Shown here in pieces: positions 17,689-26,627 of a DNA stretch of 64,000 bases (positions within the stretch are counted from its first letter, which is position 1; each line of letters starts with the position of its first letter). The stretch is from contig NZ_CP076723.1 in the NCBI RefSeq assembly GCF_018986915.1, positions 1,955,501 through 2,019,500 of the forward strand. The letters run 5' to 3'. Below the pieces are notes generated by a model. That model had not been told where the DNA came from. It did no database searches and saw only the letters and a program-made list of their open reading frames with translations. A program made the position numbers and the translations under genes. Origin of the DNA: Geomonas oryzisoli (GTDB lineage Bacteria > Desulfobacterota > Desulfuromonadia > Geobacterales > Geobacteraceae).

Positions 17689-17716
17689 AGTCTAGCAACC
17701 CGGTAATGACTGTCAA
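17689..17716 (-). promoter_or_regulatory. Sigma-70 promoter of 6S RNA
   Basis: On the minus strand TTGACA (17711-17716) and TAGACT (17689-17694) are separated by 16 bases. The predicted start is near 17682. Confidence 0.78.
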
Positions 17717-17723
17717 GAAAGAC

Positions 17724-17739
17724 ATGAAATTAATTTCAT
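17724..17739. promoter_or_regulatory. Perfect 16-bp palindrome upstream of the 6S promoter
   Basis: ATGAAATTAATTTCAT is a perfect dyad starting 7 bases upstream of the -35 box. Its AT content and position fit either an UP element or an operator for a dimeric regulator. Confidence 0.55.
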
Positions 17740-17990
17740 CTGATCTAACCTGCTGAAAAATAGCGTTTTTCTTTCATTTGCCAGTCCGGAAAACCGTCTG
17801 TCATTTCGCCCGTTTCGCCTGTTTGAGTGAGTTCCCGTTACTGCCTGTCAGACCACTTTATCCTATTGTTGGTATGACAGTTGCCTTTCGAATTTGTAAA
17901 AGCGTGAGCCCGCGGATGCAACAAACGTTGCGTCAGTGAAGTGCCGGTTGGAAGTCAGGTAGAGTAGCGTCGTCATCGGAAGGTGATGTG

Positions 17991-19262
17991 CTAGAGTGGC
18001 AGCACGTGGACGGAGCAGGAGATGCAGGGATCGTAGCAGCGGATGAGGCGCTCCAGGGCCGTGGTCATGCGGCTGGTCTCTTCACCCTCCATGCCGCGGG
18101 CCAGTGCCAGTAGGTCGCGAGCCAGGGCGCCCTGGTTCAGCGCCGTGGGGGTGATCACGTCGGCCGTGGTGCAGATCCCTTGCGCATCGAAGGAATAACT
18201 ATGGATCAGAACCCCGCGCGGCGCCTCGCAGGCCGCGCAACCGGTCGCCGCGCGCACCGTCGGTGCGACCGGTTCCTCCCGCCGCGGACCCAGTTCGGTG
18301 AGCCGGTCGATCAGGTGCAGCGCCCGCTCGGTGGCGTGGCACATCTCGATCGCCTGGGCCACGTTGTTGCCGCGCATGTCCTTGCCGACCAGTTCCCTTT
18401 TATGGGAGGCGAACAGGGCGCCGGCCCCGGGTTCCAGGTCGGGGTTCAGGTTGAGCCGGGCCAGGGCGCCGACGGTGGCTTCCTTGCCCTGCACCCGTGA
18501 GAGTTTCGCGTGGGAATGCCCAACGACCGTTTCCTCTATGTGGTGGCGGTAATCCCGCAGCGGGAAGGAGGCGCCGTCGCCCATGCGGCAAAGCCGCGCC
18601 TCAAGCGGAGAGTCCGATGGCTGCAGGGCGAGAAAGTCCGGCACGGGGAGCTCGGGGAAGGGGAAGGGCGTGCTGAAGAGCCGATGCGCCTCCTGCACGG
18701 CCGGGAGCACCTTTAAAAGCCCGTCCTTCAGCCGCGTAAGTTCTCTGCTGGTCAGACTGCGCCCGAGGCCGCCCAGCCGGATGTTGACCGGATGAATGAG
18801 ACGTCCGCCCGCCGTCTCCAGTATGTCGTTACCGGCCTTCTTGACGGCCAGACCCGTTTTCAAAAGCTCCGGAGCGACCCGGGCCAGTTCGGCCACGCCC
18901 CGCACCCCCAGCAGGTCGGGCAGCACCAGGCAGTAGAGATGCAGAGCGTGGTCCTGGATCATCCCGGCCTGCAGCATCAGGTCGCGGGTGAGGGCGGTCA
19001 CCTCAGAGACCTCGACGCCGAAGGCGTCTTCTACCGCGAGGAGCGCGGTCACCTTGTGCACCGTCGAGCAGAGCGCGCAGATGCGGCAGATGATCTCCGG
19101 CACCTCGGCGAAGCTCTTGTCCAGGAGCAGCGCTTCGAAGAGGCGGGGCGAGTCCACCAACTGCAGCTCGACCCGCTCCACCCGGCATCCCTCGCGGTAG
19201 ACCCGCACCCTGCCGTGACCTTCCAGCCTGGTCAGAGGCGCTATCTCAACGACGCTGCCCAT
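17991..19262 (-). CDS. hydA: NiFe hydrogenase large (alpha) subunit, sulfhydrogenase type
   Basis: The catalytic subunit of a cytoplasmic bidirectional hydrogenase, 423 residues. Nickel-iron ligands are Cys62 and Cys65 in RICALCSTVH near the N-terminus and Cys413 and Cys416 in DPCISCSVH at the C-terminus. The pattern matches group 3 (3b-like) enzymes such as Pyrococcus sulfhydrogenase. Only four residues (VLPL) follow the last His, whereas most large subunits carry a longer tail cut off by a maturation protease. The ATG overlaps the end of the small-subunit gene by 17 bases. It is the last gene of the beta-gamma-delta-alpha operon. No maturation (hyp) genes or dedicated protease are in the window. 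Confidence 0.93.
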   Translation of the reverse strand: MGSVVEIAPLTRLEGHGRVRVYREGCRVERVELQLVDSPRLFEALLLDKSFAEVPEIICRICALCSTVHKVTALLAVEDAFGVEVSEVTALTRDLMLQAGMIQDHALHLYCLVLPDLLGVRGVAELARVAPELLKTGLAVKKAGNDILETAGGRLIHPVNIRLGGLGRSLTSRELTRLKDGLLKVLPAVQEAHRLFSTPFPFPELPVPDFLALQPSDSPLEARLCRMGDGASFPLRDYRHHIEETVVGHSHAKLSRVQGKEATVGALARLNLNPDLEPGAGALFASHKRELVGKDMRGNNVAQAIEMCHATERALHLIDRLTELGPRREEPVAPTVRAATGCAACEAPRGVLIHSYSFDAQGICTTADVITPTALNQGALARDLLALARGMEGEETSRMTTALERLIRCYDPCISCSVHVLPL

Positions 19263-19995
19263 AATCCCACTCCGGTTTGAAACGGCTCATCCTGCGTTCG
19301 ATTTCATCCTTGCCGAACCCCCGCTCCAGGAGCAGCTCCAGCTCCTGGGCCACGTTGGCCTCCCGCACCGGCCCGCGACATCCCTCGCAGACGATGCCGG
19401 TGGCGGGACAACGTGCGTTGCAGCCGCCCTGCACCACGGGCCCCAGGCAGAGCTGCCGCTTCTCCAGCAACAGACAGAGATTTTCGCGGCTGCGGCACTC
19501 GGTGCATACCGGGTAGTGACGCGCAGGTGGGAGCGTTCCCGCTGCCAGGGCCGCTACCATCTCAACGATCTCGTGTTTTTCGGGGGGGCAGCCGGTCACC
19601 GCCGCGTCCACACTGACGAAATTGGCCAGGGGGGCGGGCGCGAAGCTCTCGGGGAGGCAGCCCCCGGTGCCGAACACCGACTGTAGCAGCTCTTGCCTGG
19701 TGTTGAGCCCGTTGTTCATAGCGGCGACGCCGCCAAAGAGCGCGCAGGTGCCGTAGGCCACAAGGTGCGTGCTGGCGTTTCTGAGCTTGAACAACAGCTC
19801 CAGGTCCTTCGGCGTCGAGACGGCCCCCTCGACGAGGGCGGCGTCGAACTGCACCTCGAGCACATTGCCGCTTTCGGCGAGAGGGAAGTAGACCAGCTCG
19901 CAGCGCGCCAGCAGTTCGGGGAGCTCGTCCTCGCAGTTCAACAGGGTGAGCTGGCACCCCGAGCAGGCCGTGAGCCCGGCAATGGCGAGTTTCAT
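19246..19995 (-). CDS. hydD: NiFe hydrogenase small (delta) subunit
   Basis: The iron-sulfur electron-transfer subunit, 249 residues. The proximal cluster is bound by Cys12 and Cys15 in TACSGCQLTLL together with Cys residues in YGTCALFGG and VTGCPPEKHE. The C-terminal half carries more clusters through CTECRSRENLC and GGCNARCPATGIVCEGCRG. There is no twin-arginine signal, which places the enzyme in the cytoplasm. The start is the ATG at 19995, 5 bases after the gamma stop; longer reading frames upstream belong to the other frame. Its end overlaps the large-subunit start by 17 bases. Confidence 0.93.
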   Translation of the reverse strand: MKLAIAGLTACSGCQLTLLNCEDELPELLARCELVYFPLAESGNVLEVQFDAALVEGAVSTPKDLELLFKLRNASTHLVAYGTCALFGGVAAMNNGLNTRQELLQSVFGTGGCLPESFAPAPLANFVSVDAAVTGCPPEKHEIVEMVAALAAGTLPPARHYPVCTECRSRENLCLLLEKRQLCLGPVVQGGCNARCPATGIVCEGCRGPVREANVAQELELLLERGFGKDEIERRMSRFKPEWDYGQRR

Positions 19996-20000
19996 CGGTC

Positions 20001-20849
20001 TCACAGCGCCTCCGGTATCCCTTTCAGTTCGCCGGCCCGAAAAACGGGCCCATCCACGCAGCAAAGTTTCTGACCGAGGCCGCAGTGGCAGCAGCGTCCC
20101 ACCCCGCAGCGCATCCTGCGCTCCAGACTGAGCAGGATGCGTTCCGCGGCGACTCCCGCGCGCTCGAGGTCGGCCACCAGGCAGCGATACAGGGGAGGCG
20201 GGCCGCAGACGGCGGCGTAGGTGGTGGCGGCATCGAAGCGGAACCCCTTCAGGAGGTCGGGCAGCAGTCCGATCGCGCAGGAGTGGTTCCCTTCCGCTGT
20301 CTCCGGTGCGAAGTCGACGGTGAGGTAAAGCCGCATCCCGCCTTCGGCGGCCAGGGCGGTCAGCTCCTCCCTGAACAGCATGAGCCGGGGCTGTTTGGCG
20401 CCGTACATGAGGGTGATCTCTCCGTAGCGGTTTCGTTGCCGCAATAGATGCATGAGCAGGGAACGCAGCGGCGCGATGCCCAGACCGCCGGCCAGGAGCA
20501 GCACCGGTCGGCCGGCCATCTCCCGCAGAGGGAATCCGCTGCCGAAGGGCCCCCGGATCCCCAGTTTCGCGCCTGGCCGCTGCTTGTGCAGCAGTTCGGT
20601 GACGTGCCCGACCCGGCGCACGCATAGCTCCAGCGTCCCGTCCGGAGCAGGGAGGTCCGCCGGTGAGATCGGGATCTCCCCCGCCCCCGGCACCGAAAGC
20701 TGCACGAACTGCCCGGGAACGAAAGAGGACAGCTCGGCGAGGGCGCGCTCCTCCGGGGCGATGCGGAACAAGGTGGTGTCTTCCGACAGGTCCGTGCGCT
20801 CTATCAGGCGTGCGGCGATGGGGACATGCGTGTGCTGGGCTTGTTTCAT
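20001..20849 (-). CDS. hydG: Hydrogenase gamma subunit, FAD/NAD(P)-binding oxidoreductase
   Basis: The diaphorase subunit linking hydrogen to NAD(P)(H), 282 residues. An N-terminal ferredoxin-reductase-like barrel (VPGQFVQLSVPGAGEIPIS) binds FAD, a Rossmann half (LLLAGGLGIAPLRSLL) binds the nucleotide, and a Cys-rich tail (RCGVGRCCHCGLGQKLCCVDGPVF) binds a 2Fe-2S cluster as in dihydroorotate dehydrogenase B-type partners. Its ATG overlaps the beta stop in the ATGA arrangement (20846-20849), so translation is coupled. The name follows Pyrococcus usage and is unrelated to the FeFe-hydrogenase maturase HydG. Confidence 0.92.
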   Translation of the reverse strand: MKQAQHTHVPIAARLIERTDLSEDTTLFRIAPEERALAELSSFVPGQFVQLSVPGAGEIPISPADLPAPDGTLELCVRRVGHVTELLHKQRPGAKLGIRGPFGSGFPLREMAGRPVLLLAGGLGIAPLRSLLMHLLRQRNRYGEITLMYGAKQPRLMLFREELTALAAEGGMRLYLTVDFAPETAEGNHSCAIGLLPDLLKGFRFDAATTYAAVCGPPPLYRCLVADLERAGVAAERILLSLERRMRCGVGRCCHCGLGQKLCCVDGPVFRAGELKGIPEAL

Positions 20850-21811
20850 CGCTCCTCCGGCTCGGGTGCGGTCAGTTCGCGCAGGTCGATGTCGACAGGG
20901 CAGACTTCCTTGCAGCGGCCGCAGCCGACGCAGGAGTTGACTCCCTGCAGCGGTGTGAAGCCGCAGTACTTGTGCAGGAAGCGGTAGCGCAGCCGCTCCA
21001 GCCGGTCCGGACGGAAATTGGCGCCGGCTACCTCGCCGTGGCTGGCGAACAGGCAGTTGTCCCACTCCCTGATACGCAGGGCGCCCCCGGAAAGCGAGGC
21101 GTACTCGCGCACGTCGAAGCAGTAGCAGGTGGGACAGCAGACCGAACAGGCCCCGCAAGAAACGCAGGTCGAGGCGAACTTGTGCCACAGCGGGTTCTCG
21201 GAAAAACGCAGTTGCGGATCCTGTGGCGTAAGGCAGGTCCCGGAAGGGCGCCGGGGCGGGGGCGGCCCTTTCGTGAGCAGATGGGCCGCGCCGGAGAGAA
21301 GCGCCGCTCCCCTGGCGCTGTGACTGGAGAGATGGAAGCCGTCCTGCGAGGCGGCCAGGAAGAGATCGCAGGAGGATGATTCCCGTCCCTCCGGGCAAAA
21401 ACAGAAATCGTCCGGCTCGCAGGATGTTCCAACGAGGGTGAGGTGGGACCTGCGAGTCGAATAGCCGGGGTCGGCCGGGTCGGCCAGGAAAACGCGATCC
21501 AGGTAAGCGATGCCTTCCAGGTCGCAGCTGTGCACACCGAACAGGACCAGGTCACCCGCACCGGAATGGCCTTCACGGTAGGTGCCGGATGCGTAATGGA
21601 GGATCTCTTCTCTAAAGGGGAGCAGGTATTTCTTGGGGGGGATCTGGGTGCGGCGGTAGTCGAGCTGCAACTGGGCAGGTTCGTGCAACGGCGAGAAACA
21701 GTACACCCCGCTTTCGGAGACGGTGGGGCCGTGCAGTTCGCCGAAGATGCGCAGAGTCTCCAGGAACTGATTTAGCCGCGACTTTTTCAGGAAGGTCTTG
21801 GTCTTCTCCAC
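20846..21811 (-). CDS. hydB: Hydrogenase beta subunit, 4Fe-4S protein
   Basis: An electron-transfer subunit of 321 residues. The N-terminal two thirds match the sulfhydrogenase beta family (for example VHSCDLEGIAYLDRVF and GTSCEPDDFCFCPEG). Two 4Fe-4S motifs lie near the C-terminus, CVSCGACSVCCPTC and CVGCGRCKEVCP. The chosen start is GTG at 21811 because GAGGAGG (21816-21822) stands just before it. The longer frame begins at a TTG inside the -35 box of the promoter and cannot be translated from that transcript. It is the first gene of the four-gene operon. Confidence 0.9.
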   Translation of the reverse strand: MEKTKTFLKKSRLNQFLETLRIFGELHGPTVSESGVYCFSPLHEPAQLQLDYRRTQIPPKKYLLPFREEILHYASGTYREGHSGAGDLVLFGVHSCDLEGIAYLDRVFLADPADPGYSTRRSHLTLVGTSCEPDDFCFCPEGRESSSCDLFLAASQDGFHLSSHSARGAALLSGAAHLLTKGPPPPRRPSGTCLTPQDPQLRFSENPLWHKFASTCVSCGACSVCCPTCYCFDVREYASLSGGALRIREWDNCLFASHGEVAGANFRPDRLERLRYRFLHKYCGFTPLQGVNSCVGCGRCKEVCPVDIDLRELTAPEPEER

Positions 21812-21834
21812 AGTACCTCCTCGCACAAAGGATA

Positions 21835-21862
21835 ATTCTACCGGGGTCGTTGCTGATGGCAA
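21835..21862 (-). promoter_or_regulatory. Promoter of the hydrogenase operon
   Basis: On the minus strand TTGCCA (21857-21862) and TAGAAT (21835-21840) are 16 bases apart. The start would be near 21829, about 18 bases before the GTG and just long enough to include the ribosome-binding site. Confidence 0.65.
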
Positions 21863-21924
21863 GGCGAGGGTTTCGAGTGGTTAGCGAGCATGTGACTGTC
21901 GGAGATCTGCGAAAGTGCCAATCT

Positions 21925-21953
21925 TTGACTTAACGGCAGACTGGTGCTACAGA
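21925..21953 (+). promoter_or_regulatory. Possible promoter of the PHP phosphatase gene
   Basis: TTGACT (21925-21930) and TACAGA (21948-21953) are 17 bases apart. The predicted start is at or within two bases of the ATG at 21961, which would make the mRNA leaderless. The -10 match is weak. Confidence 0.4.
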
Positions 21954-21960
21954 ATATGAC

Positions 21961-22737
21961 ATGACTTCGGAATTTACCGACTATCATTGTCATCTTTTGC
22001 CGGCACTCGATGATGGCGCCGTGGACCTGAAAGAGTCGCTTCATATGGCGCGCACGCTTTCAAGCTTCGGCTTTGCCACCGTGCATTGCACTCCTCACCT
22101 CATTCGCGGCGGCTATGAGAATGAACCTGCCCGCGTCATTCGCGCAGTAGACATCATGCAGCGCCGGATCGATGAGGAGGGGATCGCCTTGCGCCTGGTC
22201 CCCGGCAACGAACACTACCTGGACCAGTACCTCCCGGAATTCCTGCCGGGAGCCCTGAGGGTGGGCGCTTCGCGCTATCTTCTGGTGGAAGTTCCCTTCC
22301 GGGCCGGCCCCGAACTGCTGCATCCCATGGTGCAAACCTTTTCCAGTCACGGCCTTGCCCCGCTGATAGCGCACCCGGAACGCTGCGCTGCATTCGATCC
22401 GGCAGCCGGAGGGGGGCTGCGCGCCGCACTGTCCCTCGTGCTCGGCAGGGAGCCCGAGCTCGACCTGGGAGACTCGGAGATCGTGGCGCTCAAACGGCTC
22501 GGCTGCCGGTTCCAGGGCAACCTGGGGAGTTTCGCCGGGTACTACGGCTACGAGGTGCGCGAGCGCGCGCTGTTGTTCCTGAGGCACGGATTGTACTCCT
22601 GCCTCGGCAGCGACGCCCATCGCGGCGAACATCTTTGGGACATGCTGGTGGCCGGGTACGCCGTGGTCGAGTCGGTAGTGGGCGAACAGGAGACCCGCGA
22701 CCTGCTGCGCGGCATCCACCTGGCCAACGGCGCCTGA
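21961..22737 (+). CDS. PHP-domain protein-tyrosine phosphatase (CpsB/YwqE-like)
   Basis: A metal-dependent phosphoesterase of 258 residues. The PHP fold is shown by DYHCHLLPALDDG (His9, His11), HCTPHLIRGG, PGNEHYL, IAHPERC and SDAHRGEHLW, which together hold the metal ligands. Relatives dephosphorylate bacterial tyrosine kinases that control capsule and exopolysaccharide assembly. No tyrosine kinase or polysaccharide gene lies next to it, so the substrate is inferred. No Shine-Dalgarno site is visible before the ATG. It is divergent from the hydrogenase operon. Confidence 0.85.
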   Translation: MTSEFTDYHCHLLPALDDGAVDLKESLHMARTLSSFGFATVHCTPHLIRGGYENEPARVIRAVDIMQRRIDEEGIALRLVPGNEHYLDQYLPEFLPGALRVGASRYLLVEVPFRAGPELLHPMVQTFSSHGLAPLIAHPERCAAFDPAAGGGLRAALSLVLGREPELDLGDSEIVALKRLGCRFQGNLGSFAGYYGYEVRERALLFLRHGLYSCLGSDAHRGEHLWDMLVAGYAVVESVVGEQETRDLLRGIHLANGA

Positions 22738-22844
22738 TTTTTCCGCCCCCCGCTTCGCTCCTGCGAAAGCCATCCCCCTTCACCCAAGCCATCCCCTTCA
22801 ATCCGTCCCATTCACTCACTGTAGTTGCCGATCCCGGATAGTGC

Positions 22845-22871
22845 TAAAGCTGCGCGCGACCGTGCCGATAC
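22845..22871 (+). promoter_or_regulatory. Sigma-28 (FliA) promoter of a chemoreceptor
   Basis: TAAA (22845-22848), a 15-base spacer, and GCCGATAC (22864-22871) match the flagellar sigma-28 consensus TAAA-N15-GCCGATAA with one change. It stands about 40 bases before the chemoreceptor start. Confidence 0.85.
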
Positions 22872-22912
22872 TGAAAGGGTTGTCATATTAACTACCCCAA
22901 TTGAGGTGTGCG

Positions 22913-24562
22913 ATGAGGCAATCCTCCATCTCCCGTTTCAGTGTGCTGCAACAGATAGTCTTTCTTGCCCTTGTCTGCGTCATAGGACTTACCTTCGTTT
23001 CCATCAGCGCATATTCGATCATCAACCGGGTGAAGGTGAACGGTCCGATCTACAACGAGCTCGTGCAGGGCAAGGACCTGGTTGCGGACATCCTGCCTCC
23101 GCCGGAGTACATCATCGAGTCGTACCTGGTGGTGCTCCAGGCCGCGCGGGAGAGCGATCAGGGCAAGATCAGGGCGCTGCAGGACTCGTTCAAGAAGCTC
23201 AAAGGGGAATATGACGAGCGCCATGTCTACTGGGGCAAGGAGCTCAAGGACGGCGATGAGAAACAGCTTATGGTGGAAGCTTCCTACCGGCCCGCCATTC
23301 ATTTCTACCAGGTCGCGCAGTCCGATTTCTTTCCGGCGCTTCTGGCAGGAGACCAGGCGAAGGTTACCCAATCGCTTGCGACGCTGTCCGGACTCTATGA
23401 ACAGCACCGCAGCAGCATCGACAAGCTGGTCACCGTGACCAACGCCAAGGGGGCTGCGCTGGAAAAGAGTGCCGGAGCAGAGCTGAGCCGCTCTACGGTG
23501 CTGCTCATCGCACTGTGCCTCGCCGTTATCCTCGGATGCCTTGTCCTGAGCGCCTTCATCATCAAAAACATCCACAGCACCTTCGTCGCCTGCACCACGG
23601 TCATGGACCGGATCGCAACGGGCGACCTATCGGTCGAGGTTTCCGTCCAGGGGGGCGGCAGTGTCAGGAGCATGATGATCAGCCTCAAAACCATGGTGGA
23701 GCGGTTCAGCGACGTCATGCGACAGCTGCACGCCACTTCCGCCACCCTCGTCGATGCAGCGGACCAACTTTCGGTCGCTTCCGAGCAGATTGCCGGTAAC
23801 GCCGGTAACGCCGCCAACGAATCGGTCACCATGGCCACAGCGAGCGAGGAGATGGCGGCCACCTCCCATGAGATCTCCCGAAATTGCCAGCATGCCGCCG
23901 AGAATTCACGTTGCACCAGCACTATCGCCGAAACCGGCGTGGCCGTGGTCGCCGGCACCATCACCGTCATGGAGCGGATCGCGCAGCGGGTGAGGGGGCT
24001 TTCCGGAACCGTGGAGCAGTTGGGGCAGCGCAGCGACCAGATCGGCCAGATAATCGGCACCATCGAGGATATCGCCGACCAGACCAACCTGTTGGCTCTC
24101 AACGCTGCCATAGAGGCCGCCCGCGCCGGCGAACAGGGGCGCGGCTTCGCCGTGGTTGCCGACGAAGTGCGGGCGCTTGCCGAGCGGACCACCAAGGCGA
24201 CCCGCGAGATCGGCGACATGATCAAGACCATTCAGCAGGAAACCAAGGGAGTCGTGGTTGCCATGGAGGAGGGGGTGCACGAAGTGGAATCGGGCACCGG
24301 CGAGGCGACCAAGTCGAGCACCGCGCTGGGCGAGATACTGGACCAGGTGAACGCCGTAGCCGGTGAGATCGTGCAGATCGCGCAAGCCGCCGAGGAGCAG
24401 ACCGCGACCACCGGCATGATTAGCGGCAACATCAGGCAGATCACCGATCTGGTGCAAAGCACCGCCGCAGGGGCGCATCAATGCGCCGGGCAAGCCGCCC
24501 AGCTTACCGACTGCGTGAAAGACCTGGAGCGGATCATGAGCCAGTTCAAGCTCGCCGGCTAG
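22913..24562 (+). CDS. Methyl-accepting chemotaxis protein
   Basis: A membrane chemoreceptor of 549 residues. A first membrane helix at about 13-40 ([17 protein letters not shown]), an extracytoplasmic helical domain (about 45-195), a second helix ([21 protein letters not shown]) and a HAMP linker lead into the signalling domain. The hairpin tip reads [24 protein letters not shown], the conserved CheA/CheW contact. GAGGTG precedes the ATG at 22913; an upstream in-frame TTG at 22901 overlaps that site. A sigma-28 promoter places it in the flagellar regulon. The ligand is unknown and no C-terminal CheR-docking pentapeptide is present. Confidence 0.93.
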   Translation: MRQSSISRFSVLQQIVFLALVCVIGLTFVSISAYSIINRVKVNGPIYNELVQGKDLVADILPPPEYIIESYLVVLQAARESDQGKIRALQDSFKKLKGEYDERHVYWGKELKDGDEKQLMVEASYRPAIHFYQVAQSDFFPALLAGDQAKVTQSLATLSGLYEQHRSSIDKLVTVTNAKGAALEKSAGAELSRSTVLLIALCLAVILGCLVLSAFIIKNIHSTFVACTTVMDRIATGDLSVEVSVQGGGSVRSMMISLKTMVERFSDVMRQLHATSATLVDAADQLSVASEQIAGNAGNAANESVTMATASEEMAATSHEISRNCQHAAENSRCTSTIAETGVAVVAGTITVMERIAQRVRGLSGTVEQLGQRSDQIGQIIGTIEDIADQTNLLALNAAIEAARAGEQGRGFAVVADEVRALAERTTKATREIGDMIKTIQQETKGVVVAMEEGVHEVESGTGEATKSSTALGEILDQVNAVAGEIVQIAQAAEEQTATTGMISGNIRQITDLVQSTAAGAHQCAGQAAQLTDCVKDLERIMSQFKLAG

Positions 24563-24586
24563 TCCGTGCTGGCGCGTGCGGCAGAA

Positions 24587-24690
24587 GGGACTGGCTCCGT
24601 CAGGTGCCTGTCCCTCTAGCGGAACGCTCCCTTCAGCTCAGCCAGCTTCACAAGTACCAAGGGGACAGGCACCTTGCGGAGCCAGTCCCC
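24587..24690. repeat. Full-length GGGGACTGGC/GCCTGTCCCC element
   Basis: The left arm GGGACTGGCTCC...GCCTGTCCC and right arm GGGGACAGGCACC...GCCAGTCCCC are in inverted orientation. They flank a shared core containing GCGGAACGCTCCCTTCAGCT. The rest of the 24563-24870 gap holds no gene. Confidence 0.88.
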
Positions 24691-24870
24691 TTCTCCACCC
24701 ACTGCCTGCCACTCGTCAGATCTGCCCTAAAAATCAGCACCCACCGCCCGTCCCACTCCCTGCCCCATGCCGTCTCAGTCCCCCAGAACCCCGCCACCTC
24801 AGCTACATGCGCCGTTTACCATATCTGGAACAAAACCTGCTTCCGGAACGGCATCACAGCGAGGTGAGCC

Positions 24871-25554
24871 ATGCCGGTTCTGAGCAGTCCCGATATCGAT
24901 GCCATCGTCCTCTCCCTCAAGGTCGCCCTCACCGCGACCTTGCTCAGCCTCCCTTTCGGTTTCCTCTACGCCTACCTGATGACCTTCTTCAGGTTCCGGG
25001 CGAAAGTGCTCCTCGAAGTCCTGGTGAACCTCCCGCTCACGCTCCCCCCCGTGGTCATGGGGTACCTGCTTCTGGTTGCCCTCGGCAAAAACGGCTGGCT
25101 CGCGCCTCTGTTGACGCCCCTCGGCGTACGCCTCATCTTCACCTGGAAGGCTGCCGTGCTCGCTTCCGCCCTGGTCGGTTTCCCCCTGTTGGTGCGCTCC
25201 ATCCGTCTCGCCATGGAATCGATCGACGGGCGCCTGATCCAGACTTCGCGCACCCTGGGGGCGGGATCCCTCGATTCGCTGGTGACCGTCATCCTGCCCC
25301 TGTCCCGCACCGGCATCGTTGCCGGTTCGTCGCTCATGTTCGCCCGCAGCATGGGCGAGTTCGGGGCGACCATCATCGTCGCAGGCAACATCCCTGGCGT
25401 CACCCGCACCATCCCGCTCGCCATTTACGATTACGCGGGCTCCCCCGGCGGAGAGCAGGCGGCGTTCGTCCTCTGCGCCGTCGCCATCGCCCTCTCGGTG
25501 CTGGTTCTGATGGTGCACGAGAGCCTGACCAGGAAAATGGCGGGGAGGCACTGA
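24871..25554 (+). CDS. modB: Molybdate ABC transporter permease
   Basis: An inner-membrane permease of 227 residues with about five to six hydrophobic helices. The cytoplasmic EAA-type loop reads QTSRTLGAGSLDSLVTVILPLSRTG, split here as QTSRTLGAGS and LVTVILPLSRTG, and ARSMGEFGATIIVAGN is characteristic of ModB/CysT permeases. GAGGTGAGCC precedes the ATG. ModC follows after one base, so the two are translated together. No modA binding-protein gene is adjacent. A sulfate or tungstate role cannot be ruled out by sequence alone, but the pairing with a ModC-type ATPase favours molybdate. Confidence 0.9.
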   Translation: MPVLSSPDIDAIVLSLKVALTATLLSLPFGFLYAYLMTFFRFRAKVLLEVLVNLPLTLPPVVMGYLLLVALGKNGWLAPLLTPLGVRLIFTWKAAVLASALVGFPLLVRSIRLAMESIDGRLIQTSRTLGAGSLDSLVTVILPLSRTGIVAGSSLMFARSMGEFGATIIVAGNIPGVTRTIPLAIYDYAGSPGGEQAAFVLCAVAIALSVLVLMVHESLTRKMAGRH

Positions 25555-25555
25555 G

Positions 25556-26614
25556 ATGGAACTGACCATGGCCGTTTCCAAGAGCTTTGCCGGTGCCTTC
25601 GAACTGAAGACCGATTTCACTGTGTCGGGAGAGCAGGTAGGGGTCTTCGGGGTCTCCGGGAGCGGCAAATCCACGCTGGTCGGCCTCATCGCCGGGCTGA
25701 TCGAGCCCGACGAAGGTGAGATCCTGCTCGACGGCGAGCGCCTCTTCAGCAGCGAGCGCGGCATCAACCTCCCGCCGCAGCAGCGCAGGGTGGCCATCGT
25801 GCTGCAGGACAGCTGCCTGTTCCCGCATCTCAGCGTCGAATCGAACCTGCTCTACGGCTACCGGCGCTGTCCTCCCCGGCACCGGCAGATCGATGTAGCG
25901 ACCCTGGTTTCGGTCCTCAAGCTGGACGGCCTGCTCCAGCGCGGGGTGAACCGGCTGTCGGGTGGGGAGAAACAGAGGGTCGCCCTTGGGCGGGCCATCC
26001 TGGCCAACCCGCGCCTCTTGCTCATGGACGAGTCCCTGTCCGCGCTCGACGACGGTCTCAAGCTGCAGATCATCCACTACTTGAAACGCGCCAGTGAAAA
26101 GTTTCGGATTCCCTACCTTTTTATCTCACATTCGCTGTTGGAAATTCGGCTTCTGACCGACCAGGTGCTGGCCATGGCGGGGGGGAGGGTGCTCGGGCAG
26201 GCCACGCCGGAACAACTGGCCCGCGAGCGGATGGGGCAGAGCCAGGTGGGCTACATCAACCTCCTGCAGGTGGAAAAGCTGCGCAAGATGGGAGGGCTGT
26301 ACGTGTACCGCTGGGGGATGGAGGAACTTTTCGTCTCGGCAGGGGATGACGAACCGATGGCGGTGTTCGAGCTCTCGTCGAGGGACATCATCCTGTTCAC
26401 CAGGCACCCCGAGGCGGTCAGTGCCCGCAACCTTCTGAAATGCACGGTGATGGATACCTTCCCGTCGGGGAACAAGGTGGGGGTGGAGCTGCGCTGCGGG
26501 CACGAGACGCTGATCGCCGAGGTGGTGGTGCAGGCGGCCGACGACCTGGCCATACAGGCCAGAAACGAAGTCTACGCCGTCATCAAAGCCTCGTCCTTCC
26601 GTCGCCTGAGTTGA
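25556..26614 (+). CDS. modC: Molybdate ABC transporter ATP-binding protein
   Basis: An ATPase of 352 residues. Walker A is GVSGSGKST, the signature is LSGGEKQRVALGRA, Walker B is LLLMDESLSALDD and the switch His is in LFISHS. The last 65 residues (from about 288, SARNLLKCTV onward) form the single TOBE/Mop oxyanion-binding domain typical of ModC, which allows feedback inhibition by molybdate. The stop of modB and the ATG are separated by one base. The gene ends 13 bases from the convergent mnmA. Confidence 0.92.
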   Translation: MELTMAVSKSFAGAFELKTDFTVSGEQVGVFGVSGSGKSTLVGLIAGLIEPDEGEILLDGERLFSSERGINLPPQQRRVAIVLQDSCLFPHLSVESNLLYGYRRCPPRHRQIDVATLVSVLKLDGLLQRGVNRLSGGEKQRVALGRAILANPRLLLMDESLSALDDGLKLQIIHYLKRASEKFRIPYLFISHSLLEIRLLTDQVLAMAGGRVLGQATPEQLARERMGQSQVGYINLLQVEKLRKMGGLYVYRWGMEELFVSAGDDEPMAVFELSSRDIILFTRHPEAVSARNLLKCTVMDTFPSGNKVGVELRCGHETLIAEVVVQAADDLAIQARNEVYAVIKASSFRRLS

Positions 26615-26627
26615 GCGACGCGGCGCC

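Noticed and set aside
17507..17725. A 72-codon frame on the minus strand
   Set aside because: It lies inside the 6S RNA, whose promoter, sequence blocks and closing stem explain the region better.
21812..21862. Seventeen-residue N-terminal extension of the hydrogenase beta subunit
   Set aside because: Its TTG lies in the -35 box of the operon promoter, while a strong ribosome site precedes the GTG at 21811.
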